The notes under the pieces are model-generated. The model was given only the letters and a program-made list of their open reading frames with translations, was not told where the DNA came from and did not search any database. From positions 1 through 36,160 of the forward strand of contig JAJEDY010000031.1 of the NCBI GenBank assembly GCA_022821275.1: a DNA stretch of 36,160 nucleotides, in the 5' to 3' direction. The position numbers and the translations under genes are program-made. The DNA is from Candidatus Latescibacterota bacterium. GTDB lineage: Bacteria; Latescibacterota; UBA2968. Positions 21,579 through 31,500 of the stretch are shown here, piece by piece (within the stretch, counting starts at the first letter, position 1; each line of letters starts with the position of its first letter).

Positions 21579-23963
21579 TTACTCTACAACGCGAAAATAG
21601 ACGTATTTTCTATCCGTCTGATCCGTCTGTTTGTCCTTTGCCAGCACGGTCAATTGATAAATGCCTTCAGGCACCTGGTTCACATCGATTTGCAAATACG
21701 TGAAGTCATCTTCTCGATTGCCTTCATAATTCGCTGTCACGGTTCGCGTTAAATCACCATGGCGTGACCGCTCGATCTTCAAGCTCTCAGCAGCGATGTG
21801 ATGGACTTGTCCACCACTCGTATAAACCTTCGTCTCTCCCCACATAAGGCTGTCGGCAAATACTCTACTGGGCACCTCGCTATCCGTTGAAAGACCAGTC
21901 TGCAAACCCTGAGCCTCTATATCATCTATTTTTCTACTCCGCAGATCAATCTCTGTTTTGCCCCTCGTCTCAATCAGACTTTGAGATGTGAATAAGGTTG
22001 GAGACACGGTATCCACCTCTGGCTTGCCGATGGTGTAGGAAATCTCATACTGTGTGCTGCCAAAATCGTCGCGTTGGAGATCGTACAGTTCCAGATAGAT
22101 AAAGACTGGTTCAGATGGAGAAAATGTTCGGACAGGATTGGGTGTGATGAGCAGGTCGTCACGGCTTTCTATCAACGCATTCCGCGTTTGAATATCGCTG
22201 CCAACCAACAGATCACTCAGATGAAAGGTTTCCCGATCATACACGAAGGATTTCTCAGTGCGTGCTATACCAATTGCTCCCGATGTTTGATCCATTAATT
22301 CCACCGAAAAATGGTATTTCCCCTGAGACACAGACAACAATCGCGAGATCAACAAGTGATCTTTGCGATGCCGTGCAGCGGCGTTTTGGACCGGCTTCTG
22401 CGGCGACAAAGTGAAAGTCTCGGATTTGCGATCGTTATACACATCCTGCCACTGGTCATCAAAGAGGAACACGCCATCCCAAAAACTCACCTTGCCCGTT
22501 TCGGGATTTTCTGTTAATCGGTCTTTTGGAATCATATAGCTGAGTTCGACCCGCATGCTGTTACGTTCTTCAAAGGCGGCGATCTGATAGGGCAAAGTAT
22601 ATTTTCGATTGAGATAAGGATCGACAAATTGCTGCGCTGTCTTTCTGAAGATATGATGTGGTGCTTCTGTAAGTGTACGTGGTATGCGAGAAAAATTAGT
22701 GTATCTCATCGCGAAACTGGGATACTGAGCACCGAAGTAGAATTCACGAAAGGCACTTGCTCCTATAGGCAGACGCTGTCTGACACCATACCAGGAACCG
22801 CCGCAAAAATGCCAGATATCATCCGTAGTGCCACAAAATTTGAACTGAAAGTTTTCGTAATACCAGAATTCCATCATTGCGGCAGTCAAAGCCTCTTTAG
22901 AATCCCAGGCCCCTTTATAGGTTGTCATACGACGTCTGTATCTTCCAAATTTGATATAAGTCTTCCCCATGTCTGTCTGCCAGCCTTCCACATCATCCAA
23001 AAATCGCCTGAATCGCAAATTTGCATACGCCATACGCCCAAAGTGCGCCATCTTTCTTTCGTTAAAATCAGACAAATAGAGCGGGTCCTGACGCTTCCAA
23101 AACATCTCGCGTTCCAAGAGCGCATCAAGCGTCTGGGTTGTATCGCGAGATGCATGCTCTTCTTCGGACACAAGCAGGTCAATTGATTCGAGTAACTCGC
23201 GTTCTTCAATACTCATCAAGTCAAGGGCGCGTTGATAGTATTCATGTGATTCATAGAATTCGCCAATCTGATAGGCGGCAAGTCCACAGAATAACAGCGC
23301 GTTTTTGTCATCTGGATATTGTGCGTGCAGAGCTTGCATCAAGGCGTGAAAGGCATCCCAGTATTTATCTTCAAAGTAGAGTATGCCCAGCAAATAATAG
23401 GGTTGCTGATTGGTCTCATCCAATTGGATGCTTTTTCGCAAGACCTGAATGGCTTCTTGTTTGGCTTCCTGGGCAAATCCTCTAAAATCTCGGGTTTGGG
23501 AATTATCTTTTATTTTGAGAAACTCATATACCCAGAACATACCTATACTATTGAGGACATCCGTATTTTTGGGATGTTTTTCCATCACGTCCTCGTATTG
23601 GTGGAATGCCCGTGACCGAAAGCCCTGCGTCCACCAGATTTTTCCTCGTGTCAGCCGATACGCAATATTGTCGGGGTCAATCGCGATTGCCTGCTGTATC
23701 CTCCGCATTGCGCGCTGTCGGCTATTTACGCTGTGGTTCAGCAGGTGCAGTTTGGCCAATTCATTATATGCAGGGGCATAATCTTTCTCTTTGGAAATAA
23801 TCTCCTCGAAAGCTTTGATACTTTCCTTGTGACTCACCTGACCAATTTGCTCCAGTGCATTCTGAAACAGCGCGTCTATTGCGGTTTCCCCTCTGGACGA
23901 GACAGGTCCCAAAAGGCAAGCCAACGCGATCAATCCCATGCGAATTGTAAATCGCTTCTTCAT
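21579..23963 (-). CDS. GWxTD-domain protein with TPR repeats (third of three)
   Basis: The chosen ATG (AAAGGG upstream) gives a signal peptide, MKKRFTIRMGLIALACLLGP. The N-terminal third has TPR helices (YAPAYNELAKLHLLN, IAYRLTRGKIWW, NQQPYYLLGILYFEDKYWDA). The centre holds the defining region: WKRQDPLYLSDFNERKMAHF, then VEGWQTDMGKTYIKFGRYRR, the only copy here with a true GWxTD sequence. The C-terminal third is beta-rich and ends in a domain shared with the two paralogues (a VFIYLELYDLQRDDFGSTQY segment). GWxTD proteins are FCB-group exported proteins of unknown role. The usual GPPDEI after the motif is replaced by GRYRRR. Confidence 0.85.
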   Translation of the reverse strand: MKKRFTIRMGLIALACLLGPVSSRGETAIDALFQNALEQIGQVSHKESIKAFEEIISKEKDYAPAYNELAKLHLLNHSVNSRQRAMRRIQQAIAIDPDNIAYRLTRGKIWWTQGFRSRAFHQYEDVMEKHPKNTDVLNSIGMFWVYEFLKIKDNSQTRDFRGFAQEAKQEAIQVLRKSIQLDETNQQPYYLLGILYFEDKYWDAFHALMQALHAQYPDDKNALLFCGLAAYQIGEFYESHEYYQRALDLMSIEERELLESIDLLVSEEEHASRDTTQTLDALLEREMFWKRQDPLYLSDFNERKMAHFGRMAYANLRFRRFLDDVEGWQTDMGKTYIKFGRYRRRMTTYKGAWDSKEALTAAMMEFWYYENFQFKFCGTTDDIWHFCGGSWYGVRQRLPIGASAFREFYFGAQYPSFAMRYTNFSRIPRTLTEAPHHIFRKTAQQFVDPYLNRKYTLPYQIAAFEERNSMRVELSYMIPKDRLTENPETGKVSFWDGVFLFDDQWQDVYNDRKSETFTLSPQKPVQNAAARHRKDHLLISRLLSVSQGKYHFSVELMDQTSGAIGIARTEKSFVYDRETFHLSDLLVGSDIQTRNALIESRDDLLITPNPVRTFSPSEPVFIYLELYDLQRDDFGSTQYEISYTIGKPEVDTVSPTLFTSQSLIETRGKTEIDLRSRKIDDIEAQGLQTGLSTDSEVPSRVFADSLMWGETKVYTSGGQVHHIAAESLKIERSRHGDLTRTVTANYEGNREDDFTYLQIDVNQVPEGIYQLTVLAKDKQTDQTDRKYVYFRVVE

Positions 23964-24045
23964 AGCACATCCCTTTCTTTTTTCGTCTCGATTGCCAAGA
24001 TAGTCCACCGTTATTTTATACGGCATTATACAGCAATAGTTTCGA

Positions 24046-26031
24046 TCAATACCATTTGTGAACGGTGTGTCCCTGGGGCATGAACCATATCGCATCTACG
24101 ACGAGGCCCAGGGCGGTTGACAGGACGTATGCCACGAGCATGCCGACGAAGAACGGCTTTGAGCGGCGGTAAAAGGGCGCTCCGCCTATGCGCAACAATG
24201 TGAATTTGATCAGCCAGGCTACAAAGATGGTGAAGCTGGTGAGGCGGGCGAGCCCGGTGCCCGATAGGGCGAGTCCAATGGGGTGCAGGGGCCACCAGGT
24301 GAATTGGTATCGCAGGAATAACAGGGCGTACATGGCGAGTGCCCCGATGAGAAAGAAATAGTAGTCGATCTCTTCCATTGGCTGGGGGGATATGATCGCG
24401 TTGACAGAATTTTGATATCCGCCCACGCCTGCGCGAATGATGAGCCAGTTTGGCGAGAAATTGTACCCGCCAATGCGATAGCCCAGCCAGATTGTAAAGA
24501 GGGTGGATGAGATGATGCCGACTACAAAAGCCACGCAGAGGCCGCCGAAGAGGGGGCGTTTGTTGCCGGGGATGAAGTCGGACAGACGGTTGATGTGCGT
24601 GCCCACGGAAAAGGTAAATCCGCGGAAGTGATCGATGGCGACAGATGCCGGATAGATCAGGGCATGAGACGCCGCTGGGATGGCGCGGGCACCGCCCATG
24701 AGCGCGGTTGTCAGTGTCCAGGCAGTAGATGGTGCCTTTATGTAAATAAGTCCGGAATCGGCCAGAATTTTCGATACGGCGCCATAGGACAAAAACATGA
24801 ATGGCAACAGGATGGCGAGGACTTTCCACGCCATGCCCGATGCGGATAACCAGACCAGTGTGTAGGCAATTGAGGCGGCGAGGCAGCAGAAGGCTGCGCG
24901 ATAGGATATGAGTTCTCGGCTGTCGTCTATGTGCTCGCTTTTTGGATGGAGCGCTTTTTGAAATGCCTGTTTCAGATGCGCCCGCGCTATCCACACCCAC
25001 CACAGAGATAGGGCGATAAATGCGCCCGTTGTTTGCCAGAGATAGCGTTTGGAGGCGTAGTAGCGGTTAAAGGCCGTTATGCCCAGTTGATCGAGGATGC
25101 CGGATTCTACGATGAATACGAGATCAAAGAGCCACATGCTGAACAGTAATTCCAGGCTCGCAAAATACGAAAAGCATATTCCCACGGTGCTTATGAATAC
25201 CCACTGCGGTGGAAAGTTCCGGCCAATAGGGACCCAGGTGCCAGCGGCGGTTGGAAATTTTGGCAGTGCGGGATGAAACCACGCGATGATGTTCCACGTA
25301 AATATTACGCCCACGACGCCGAATCCGGTCCAGAACATCCGCCCCTGCATAAATTCGGGCAAATAGGTGCGTCCGGTGCCGGGTTGTGTGGTTAGTTCGA
25401 TGATGGGTTCCATCGCGGGATAGACCAGTTTTTCGTGCTCTGCCCATTGTTTGCGCATGATGACCGAGGCACAAAAACAGGCGAGTGCCACTGCACATAT
25501 AAAGGTGAACCACCAGAAGAGGGGACCGAGCCAGGTGGCCCAGGGTACGGGCGCGCCCGCGGGCAAGCCGTCGTAGAACCAGGATATTGCGCCGTCGCGA
25601 TTGGACGGTATGATCCATTCGGGCAGGTAGGGGTGCAAAAACTCTGCCCATCGGTTTTCGGGTGTGGAGAAATAATAGGGGGTTACGATGACGCCGACCA
25701 GATATCCACTTACGCCGTATGTGGGACCGAGCGAACAGATAAAGCCCATTGAAAAAATCGCGAGCCATTCGCCCGGGGAAAAGGCAAAGCGTTTGCCAAA
25801 GTAGCGCGCGAGCACACTGCAGACGATCAAACACAGCAGTGTGAGCATCAGATTGCCCATGGGCATGTGGCTGTAGGCCATGAAGGAGCTGTGCATGATA
25901 TATCGCGCGACTGTTGCCAGTGCGTTGATTGCAATGACCAGCACAAGCCCAAAGATCAGCGACCGCACGGTTACGCCTCTGTCTGTGTGAGCCGCCGGGT
26001 CTGCGATTGGATGTGTTTGTTCTGCGGTCAT
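24046..26031 (-). CDS. DUF6785-type polytopic membrane protein
   Basis: 661 residues with about a dozen or more hydrophobic helices spread evenly over the length (for example SLIFGLVLVIAINALATVA, LMLTLLCLIVCSVLARYF, LFWWFTFICAVALACF). Signature phrases include FAFSPGEWLAIFSMGFI, EHEKLVYPAMEPIIEL and FMFLSYGAVSKILADSGLIY. I recall this layout in DUF6785/DUF6784 proteins, which resemble oligopeptide-transporter (OPT)-like carriers; substrates are unknown. The gene starts 27 bases after the second GWxTD gene stops, with no good ribosome binding site, so it is probably translationally coupled. The third GWxTD gene follows after 82 bases. Confidence 0.75.
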   Translation of the reverse strand: MTAEQTHPIADPAAHTDRGVTVRSLIFGLVLVIAINALATVARYIMHSSFMAYSHMPMGNLMLTLLCLIVCSVLARYFGKRFAFSPGEWLAIFSMGFICSLGPTYGVSGYLVGVIVTPYYFSTPENRWAEFLHPYLPEWIIPSNRDGAISWFYDGLPAGAPVPWATWLGPLFWWFTFICAVALACFCASVIMRKQWAEHEKLVYPAMEPIIELTTQPGTGRTYLPEFMQGRMFWTGFGVVGVIFTWNIIAWFHPALPKFPTAAGTWVPIGRNFPPQWVFISTVGICFSYFASLELLFSMWLFDLVFIVESGILDQLGITAFNRYYASKRYLWQTTGAFIALSLWWVWIARAHLKQAFQKALHPKSEHIDDSRELISYRAAFCCLAASIAYTLVWLSASGMAWKVLAILLPFMFLSYGAVSKILADSGLIYIKAPSTAWTLTTALMGGARAIPAASHALIYPASVAIDHFRGFTFSVGTHINRLSDFIPGNKRPLFGGLCVAFVVGIISSTLFTIWLGYRIGGYNFSPNWLIIRAGVGGYQNSVNAIISPQPMEEIDYYFFLIGALAMYALLFLRYQFTWWPLHPIGLALSGTGLARLTSFTIFVAWLIKFTLLRIGGAPFYRRSKPFFVGMLVAYVLSTALGLVVDAIWFMPQGHTVHKWY

Positions 26032-26058
26032 ATGAAGGGGGCTGGGGGCTGGGGTTGC

Positions 26059-28425
26059 TCACCTGTTTGCAATTCGGAATATGCCTTCTCGAACAGTGGT
26101 CTGGGCGCTGTTGAGGTCTTTTACCGTCATGATCAAACGATACCGCCCGGGTTCAACGCGGCCGATGTCCAGTTCGACGTAGTCGGCTATCCAGAGTTCG
26201 CGGCCCGTTTGTTCGTATTGTACGGTGATGAGTTCCCCGTCTCTTCGCTTTATTCTGGGTTGCGAGGCGAGTTCGCGCCCTTTTTCCGGTGCTATGGCAA
26301 AGGCGACTTCGTAGCGCGTTTGTCCAAATGTGTCTCGCGTGAGGTTGTAAATTTCAAAATAGGCGAAGATGGGCGTGCCCTGAAAAAAGGTGCGGGATGG
26401 CGATGTTGTGATGCGCCATTTGTTGCGTGCAGATAAGGTATCGCTCTGGTTTTCGGTTGGGGATGGTTCTTCAATATGCTGTGCAATTTGTAGATCGCTG
26501 AGCATTAAGCTGTCACCTGAAAAGTCGTGCAGGCGGACCTTTTCCCGATAATTGCCCAGGCGGTTGGTGTGGATCCGCCACATTTGTACGGCGAGGTCGT
26601 ATTCGCCAGGGGATAGGGGGATGTCGATGCGGTCTCTGGCGATCAGGCTTTTTCCCCGAAGTCCGGGGGGTAGGGGTATGGCGACATTTTCTCGCAGGCG
26701 TTTTGCTTCGCGGTTCTGGTCATCTACGAGGGCGATGCGTCGCTCGACTACGACTGTGGTGTCCGGGTCGCTGGACATCGCCACTTCGTCTATTGGGAGG
26801 CCGATGTTGATCTGGAGGTCTGTTTTGCCATTTTTCCCGCGAAAGGACAGGGCCTCGTAGTAAAAGTTGAGCGGGTCGAGGTCGGATGTGTCGTAGCGTT
26901 CGGGTTTTTTCGCTGCTGCTGTTGCGACTTGCGATGCGGGTGAGTAGTCGTTCATCAGTTGGAGGAATCTGAGTGGGGATCCGCGGGAAGCGACATCGTA
27001 AGCGTCTTCTCTATCGATGGTCGGTACGGGGGCGTAGCCGTAGATATTCGTGTGCATTTCGTCGGTGAATACGACTTCTATGCCGTGGTTGATGTCGGGA
27101 TAGATCCACACTTCCCAGGGTACGCTGGAGAAATCGTTCCCGGCTGTGACGGGTTTCCATCCGCGCAGGCCGAAGGTGCCGTCGTCTTCTTCGAGGGGGA
27201 GGTTGCTTTCGACGTTCCGAAGCGCGATGCGGACGGGAAATACGGGTCCGGTATAGGTCGCGGTTGTGCCGGGACGGCCGTAGAGTTGAAATGCGAGTTT
27301 TTCCTGGATGCGTTGTACGGGGATCGGCACGCTGGCATTGGGTTCTCGCCAGGTGGAGCGGTAGTCCGGTTCGCCGTATCGGATATAGATTTCGCCCCGC
27401 TGGTCAAAGGGGTATTTGTAACGCCCGAAGAAGGTTCGCGCATGCCAGACGCGGCGGTAGTGTTCCGCGCGTCTCTGGCTTCCGCCAGTTGTGCCAAAGG
27501 GGTCTTTGCGGATCCAGAAGGCGTTCAGAAAAGCGTCCACATCTCGGTCTGGGATTGCGCGATACGATGCGATCTCTTCCGGGGTGGCGATCAGGGAAAT
27601 ATCTTCATAGATTGCTTTTTCTCGTTGAGATAGGGTGTCCAGATATTTTTGAAATACGGATAGAGCGTCTTCATAACGCCGTGAGGCCAATAGTACCTGC
27701 GCCAATAGCGGAAGTCTGCGCGCATCGGACATGTGCGCGGCAATCTGGGTCACGATGTTGTAGCGTTTTTCGGTCAGGAATTCAAGGGCGAATTCAAGGG
27801 CGGGCGTTTCGTCCTGTGCGCCATGGGACAGGTAGGTGTTGTAGTGGGATAGTGCTTGAAGGGTATCGCCTTTTTTGCGATAGAGACGCGCGAGTAACAA
27901 ATGGGTGGGACCATAGCGGGGGTTGATTTGCAGTGCTCTGTTGGCCGCTTCCATTGCGTCTTTTTCTTTGCTGCGTGCCAGATAGGTTCTGCCGAGGACT
28001 TCGTAGCTTTCAGCGCGGTTGGCGTCGGCCTGTATCGCCTGTTTGAGGTGGGAGGTCGCGCGTTTGAGTTTGTTGCGATATTCCAGAAGGACGCGTCCCA
28101 ATCCGAGGTGGGCCTCTGCTTGATGCGGGTCGTTTTTCAGGGCGCGAACAAATGCGGCTTCGGCACTGTCGGGCAGTTGGAGTCGGAGATAGAGATGGCC
28201 GATACGAGCGAGTAGCAGGGTGGAGTCCGCTGAACTCGGCACGGCTGCGTTTAATGTTTTGAGGGCTTCTCTGATCAGGGTTTTTCGACCAAGAGTCTGA
28301 GCTTTGAGATACAGGGCGTCCAGGTCTGTGTCTTCGGCGGAGGCAGGTCCAAATGGGATCAGACATAAAATCCCGATACAATACATCCGCGATAAGAAAC
28401 TATTTATCCGAATATTCATAATCAT
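26059..28425 (-). CDS. GWxTD-domain protein with TPR repeats (second of three)
   Basis: Signal peptide NIRINSFLSRMYCIGILCLI, ending PASAED. The N-terminal 280 residues are TPR repeats (LLLARIGHLYLRLQLPDSAE, AEAHLGLGRVLLEYR, AESYEVLGRTYLARSKEKDA). The core domain has NAFWIRKDPF, then AEHYRRVWHARTFFG and YKYPFDQRGEIYIRYGEPDY, so the GWxTD sequence is replaced by YPFDQ while the RG-x-IYI-x-YG-PD strand is kept. The C-terminal beta domains match the paralogues (IFAYFEIYNLTRDTFGQTRY). The start is uncertain: ATGs at 28464, 28425 and 28419 all lack a strong ribosome binding site. The best signal peptide comes from 28425 or 28419. Confidence 0.8.
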   Translation of the reverse strand: MIMNIRINSFLSRMYCIGILCLIPFGPASAEDTDLDALYLKAQTLGRKTLIREALKTLNAAVPSSADSTLLLARIGHLYLRLQLPDSAEAAFVRALKNDPHQAEAHLGLGRVLLEYRNKLKRATSHLKQAIQADANRAESYEVLGRTYLARSKEKDAMEAANRALQINPRYGPTHLLLARLYRKKGDTLQALSHYNTYLSHGAQDETPALEFALEFLTEKRYNIVTQIAAHMSDARRLPLLAQVLLASRRYEDALSVFQKYLDTLSQREKAIYEDISLIATPEEIASYRAIPDRDVDAFLNAFWIRKDPFGTTGGSQRRAEHYRRVWHARTFFGRYKYPFDQRGEIYIRYGEPDYRSTWREPNASVPIPVQRIQEKLAFQLYGRPGTTATYTGPVFPVRIALRNVESNLPLEEDDGTFGLRGWKPVTAGNDFSSVPWEVWIYPDINHGIEVVFTDEMHTNIYGYAPVPTIDREDAYDVASRGSPLRFLQLMNDYSPASQVATAAAKKPERYDTSDLDPLNFYYEALSFRGKNGKTDLQINIGLPIDEVAMSSDPDTTVVVERRIALVDDQNREAKRLRENVAIPLPPGLRGKSLIARDRIDIPLSPGEYDLAVQMWRIHTNRLGNYREKVRLHDFSGDSLMLSDLQIAQHIEEPSPTENQSDTLSARNKWRITTSPSRTFFQGTPIFAYFEIYNLTRDTFGQTRYEVAFAIAPEKGRELASQPRIKRRDGELITVQYEQTGRELWIADYVELDIGRVEPGRYRLIMTVKDLNSAQTTVREGIFRIANR

Positions 28426-28487
28426 CTTATACCAATGAAAAAATATATTAACCTTGCCCATCAATCAGTCCCATCAATAGAGCTGTC

Positions 28488-28512
28488 ATCGCGGCAGGAT
28501 GTTAGCCGCGAT
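28488..28512. repeat. Hairpin between two GWxTD genes
   Basis: ATCGCGGC (28488-28495) and GCCGCGAT (28505-28512) pair perfectly with a nine-base loop and no T tract. In an operon transcript it could stabilise or cap the upstream message. Confidence 0.5.
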
Positions 28513-28529
28513 CCAGTGGTTTTGACCGC

Positions 28530-31500
28530 TCACTGTACGACAAAAAGGGCATTTTTAGAGGCGGTTTGTTCGCTGTTCAAATCGGTTATCACGACTTCCA
28601 GCGCGTAGCGTCCCGGTTCTCGGTCGCCCAATTCCAGTTCTGTATAGACGGTTTCCAGGTTCATTGTTCCGACCTGTTCGTATCCCAGTAATACTTTTTC
28701 TCGTTTGCCGCCGAGCGTTCTCACCAGGCGAGATACGGCACCGCCCACGCCTTTGCCTTTTGGCGCGATTGTGTATTCTACCTGGTATCTGGTCTGGCCG
28801 AATTCATCGCGTTTTAGATTGTAGATTTCGTAATAGACAAAGATGCTCTGTCCCTTTGGATAGGTTCGCGTGGGCATGGGTACGACGTGTAACTCGCCTT
28901 TGCGGAATTTGTCCTGGGGACCGCCTTCTGCGACGCGCCATGCCAGTTCCAGGTCGCTCACTTTCATTGAGCGGGTCTGATATTTTTCCAGTTCGATTAT
29001 CTGGCGATAACGCCCCTGTCGCCCGGACAGACGGTCCATCAGATGTACTTCCAGCTTGTAATATCCCGGCGGGGCGTCCAGGCGCACGACGTCGGGGATA
29101 AACGCGCCCTGTATGCTGGTTTGATCGCCTTCATTGCGATATCGCACATCGCCTGTGCGTCGATACACATCGCCGGTCTGTTCGTTTAAGAGGGATACGG
29201 TTCGCTCTACGACCATCTCGGTGGTATTGTTTTCGGCAAAATACCGCCCCAGTGTCTGCGGGATTCCGGTATAGACTTCCAGCGCGCTTACGTCATTTTG
29301 GAGGCTTTGAAAATCCGCGAGGTCGTAATAAAATTCCAGGGGGCGGGTGTTTTCTGGGGTTGCGTAATAATCCGGTGTTACCCGCGCGGCAAATTCGGTA
29401 ACCCTGCGGGGATTGTACCGGTTCAACAGGGCAAGTGTGCGGATGGGGATATTGGGATCCAGAGGCGCGGGCGCGTAGTCGAAACTGCCCGTCATGGCTT
29501 CGTCGGTGAAGGTTATTTCGATGCCGCCGTTCACATCGGTATAGATCCAGGTCTCCCACCGCACCATAGAGGCGTCTTCCGGAACGGAGACCGCGTTGAA
29601 ATCCGGCTGGAGATCAAAAAATCCACTTCCCATGTTTCCGGCGTTGACGACTGTATTTGCCAGCCGTTCAAAAGCGCTGATGTCTTCTCCGGTCTGGTCA
29701 TCGCCTGTTGCCTGTCCCGTACGCACAGTGCGCCGCTCTTCATCGCCAGATTCCAGTTGTTGTCGATCCCGTTCCTGTGTCTGTTCAATGGCTTCCTGCA
29801 GATATTCGGCTTCGAGTTGCGCCCTCACATCGGTTGTGCCACTTAGTCTGGCTTGAAGTCCCCGCACGGGATATACCGGGCCAAAGTATGTCTGTTGTGC
29901 AGCCTCGCCACCAAATAGCGTTTGGGCTACGCGTTCTTTTACACGCTGTACGGATAGGCTTTGTTGCAGGTTTAACATGTTGGACCGGGATTTGTAATCC
30001 GGCTCTCCGAAGCGGATATAGACCTCACCGCGCCGGTCAAAGGGTTTTTTCCCCTCTGAGAAATTGGTCAGGGCATACCACACCCGTCTGTAGTGTTCGA
30101 GTTTGCGCTCGTTGGTCGCGGTGATCAGATTTGGATCTTTCAGTGCCCAGAATTGTCGCAAAAATGAGGAACGCGCCGTTTCTGTGTCGAGGCTGTTGTA
30201 TTCTTCGAGCTCTTCGACGGATGCGAGGAATTGGATGTCTTCGTATAGTGCGCGGTGTTGCGGGTCCAGGTGCGCCACATAGCGGGAAAAATAGGTTTGT
30301 GCCCAGTTCGGACGCTTCAGTTCGAGACACGCCTGCGCCAGGATGGGCAGGGATGTTATTTCTTCGGGGTACTCGCGGATGTGGTCTTCCAGCAACTGTA
30401 CGATGCGGTCGAAGTTTTTGCTGCGTAAATAGGCTCTTGAGAGCAGTTCTCTGCCTTCCGGGTCTTCGGGCGCGAGTGTTATATAGCGGGCATAGGCCAT
30501 GGCCGCCTGTTCGTAATTTTCTTCCTGTTCTTCCCACCATTTGCCCAGGAGCTTGTAGGCCGGCGCGTAGGTCGGGTCCAGTGCGATGACGTGGTCGAGG
30601 TCGCGTTTGGTGTCGTATTCTTTGAGCTTATATCGCGTCTGCGCCATGTTGAAACGGGCATCGCGGTGAATATTGTATAGCTGCGACAGCCGTTCATCTG
30701 GAGGCCACTGCACGGCTTTTCTGAAATAGCGGATGGCACTGTACAGGCCTTTGGGGCGATTTTGGAAGACGAGTCCCAGCCCGTTGTACGCCTCGGAAAG
30801 GCGGTGGTTGAGGTCTATGGCTCGTTCAAAAGCGTTTCGCGCGCGGTCGTAATCGCGTACGCCCAAATAGGCATAGCCCAGGAGACAATGCCCCAGTTCC
30901 AGATCGGGTGCCACGCGCGTGAGGACGGTTAGTATGGGCACGGCGAGGGAGTCGTTTTGGGAGAGGAGCGATTTGCCCATTTCCACGAGTGAATCTACTT
31001 GTGTTTGTCCAATGGACCGATCCTGTATGCGATAGTTTTCGGTGTGTTGGACCAGTTCTACGAGGCGACCGGGATAAAAGTAGCTTACGACAACGGCTTC
31101 ACCTGTAGCGGCGTTGGGTCTGTAAAAATAGCTGATGGGCCGCGTGTTGTCCCGATCTGCGGGTGCGCGGAACAGGCGGGCGATGGCCCCGGGATCTGCC
31201 CGGGATTCCGCGATGGCCCATTTTTGAAGCGTGGCGAGTTGGTCGGGCATTTCTCCGCGATGGTCGCGGCGATATGCGGTTAATAGTCTGGAGATTGCGG
31301 TGAGGTGGTCTCGGCAAACCCAGCGGGATCCGTTTTTCCGAATTTCTTGCGCGGCGGTTTGAAATGCCTGCACGTAGTCCTGCATGGGGGATTCGGATAG
31401 GCCGTTTTTCGCGGATTGTCTGGCCAGGGATTCAAAATGGCGCGCGGCTTGTTTGTAATAGGCAGCGGCTTGTTTGAACTCCCAGCGCGAGAGGCTCAAT

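Noticed and set aside
24026-26062. Long minus-strand frames of about 310-325 codons overlapping the DUF6785-type gene
   Set aside because: They are Arg/His/Pro-rich translations of another frame of a GC-rich membrane protein gene, with no domain or ribosome binding site.
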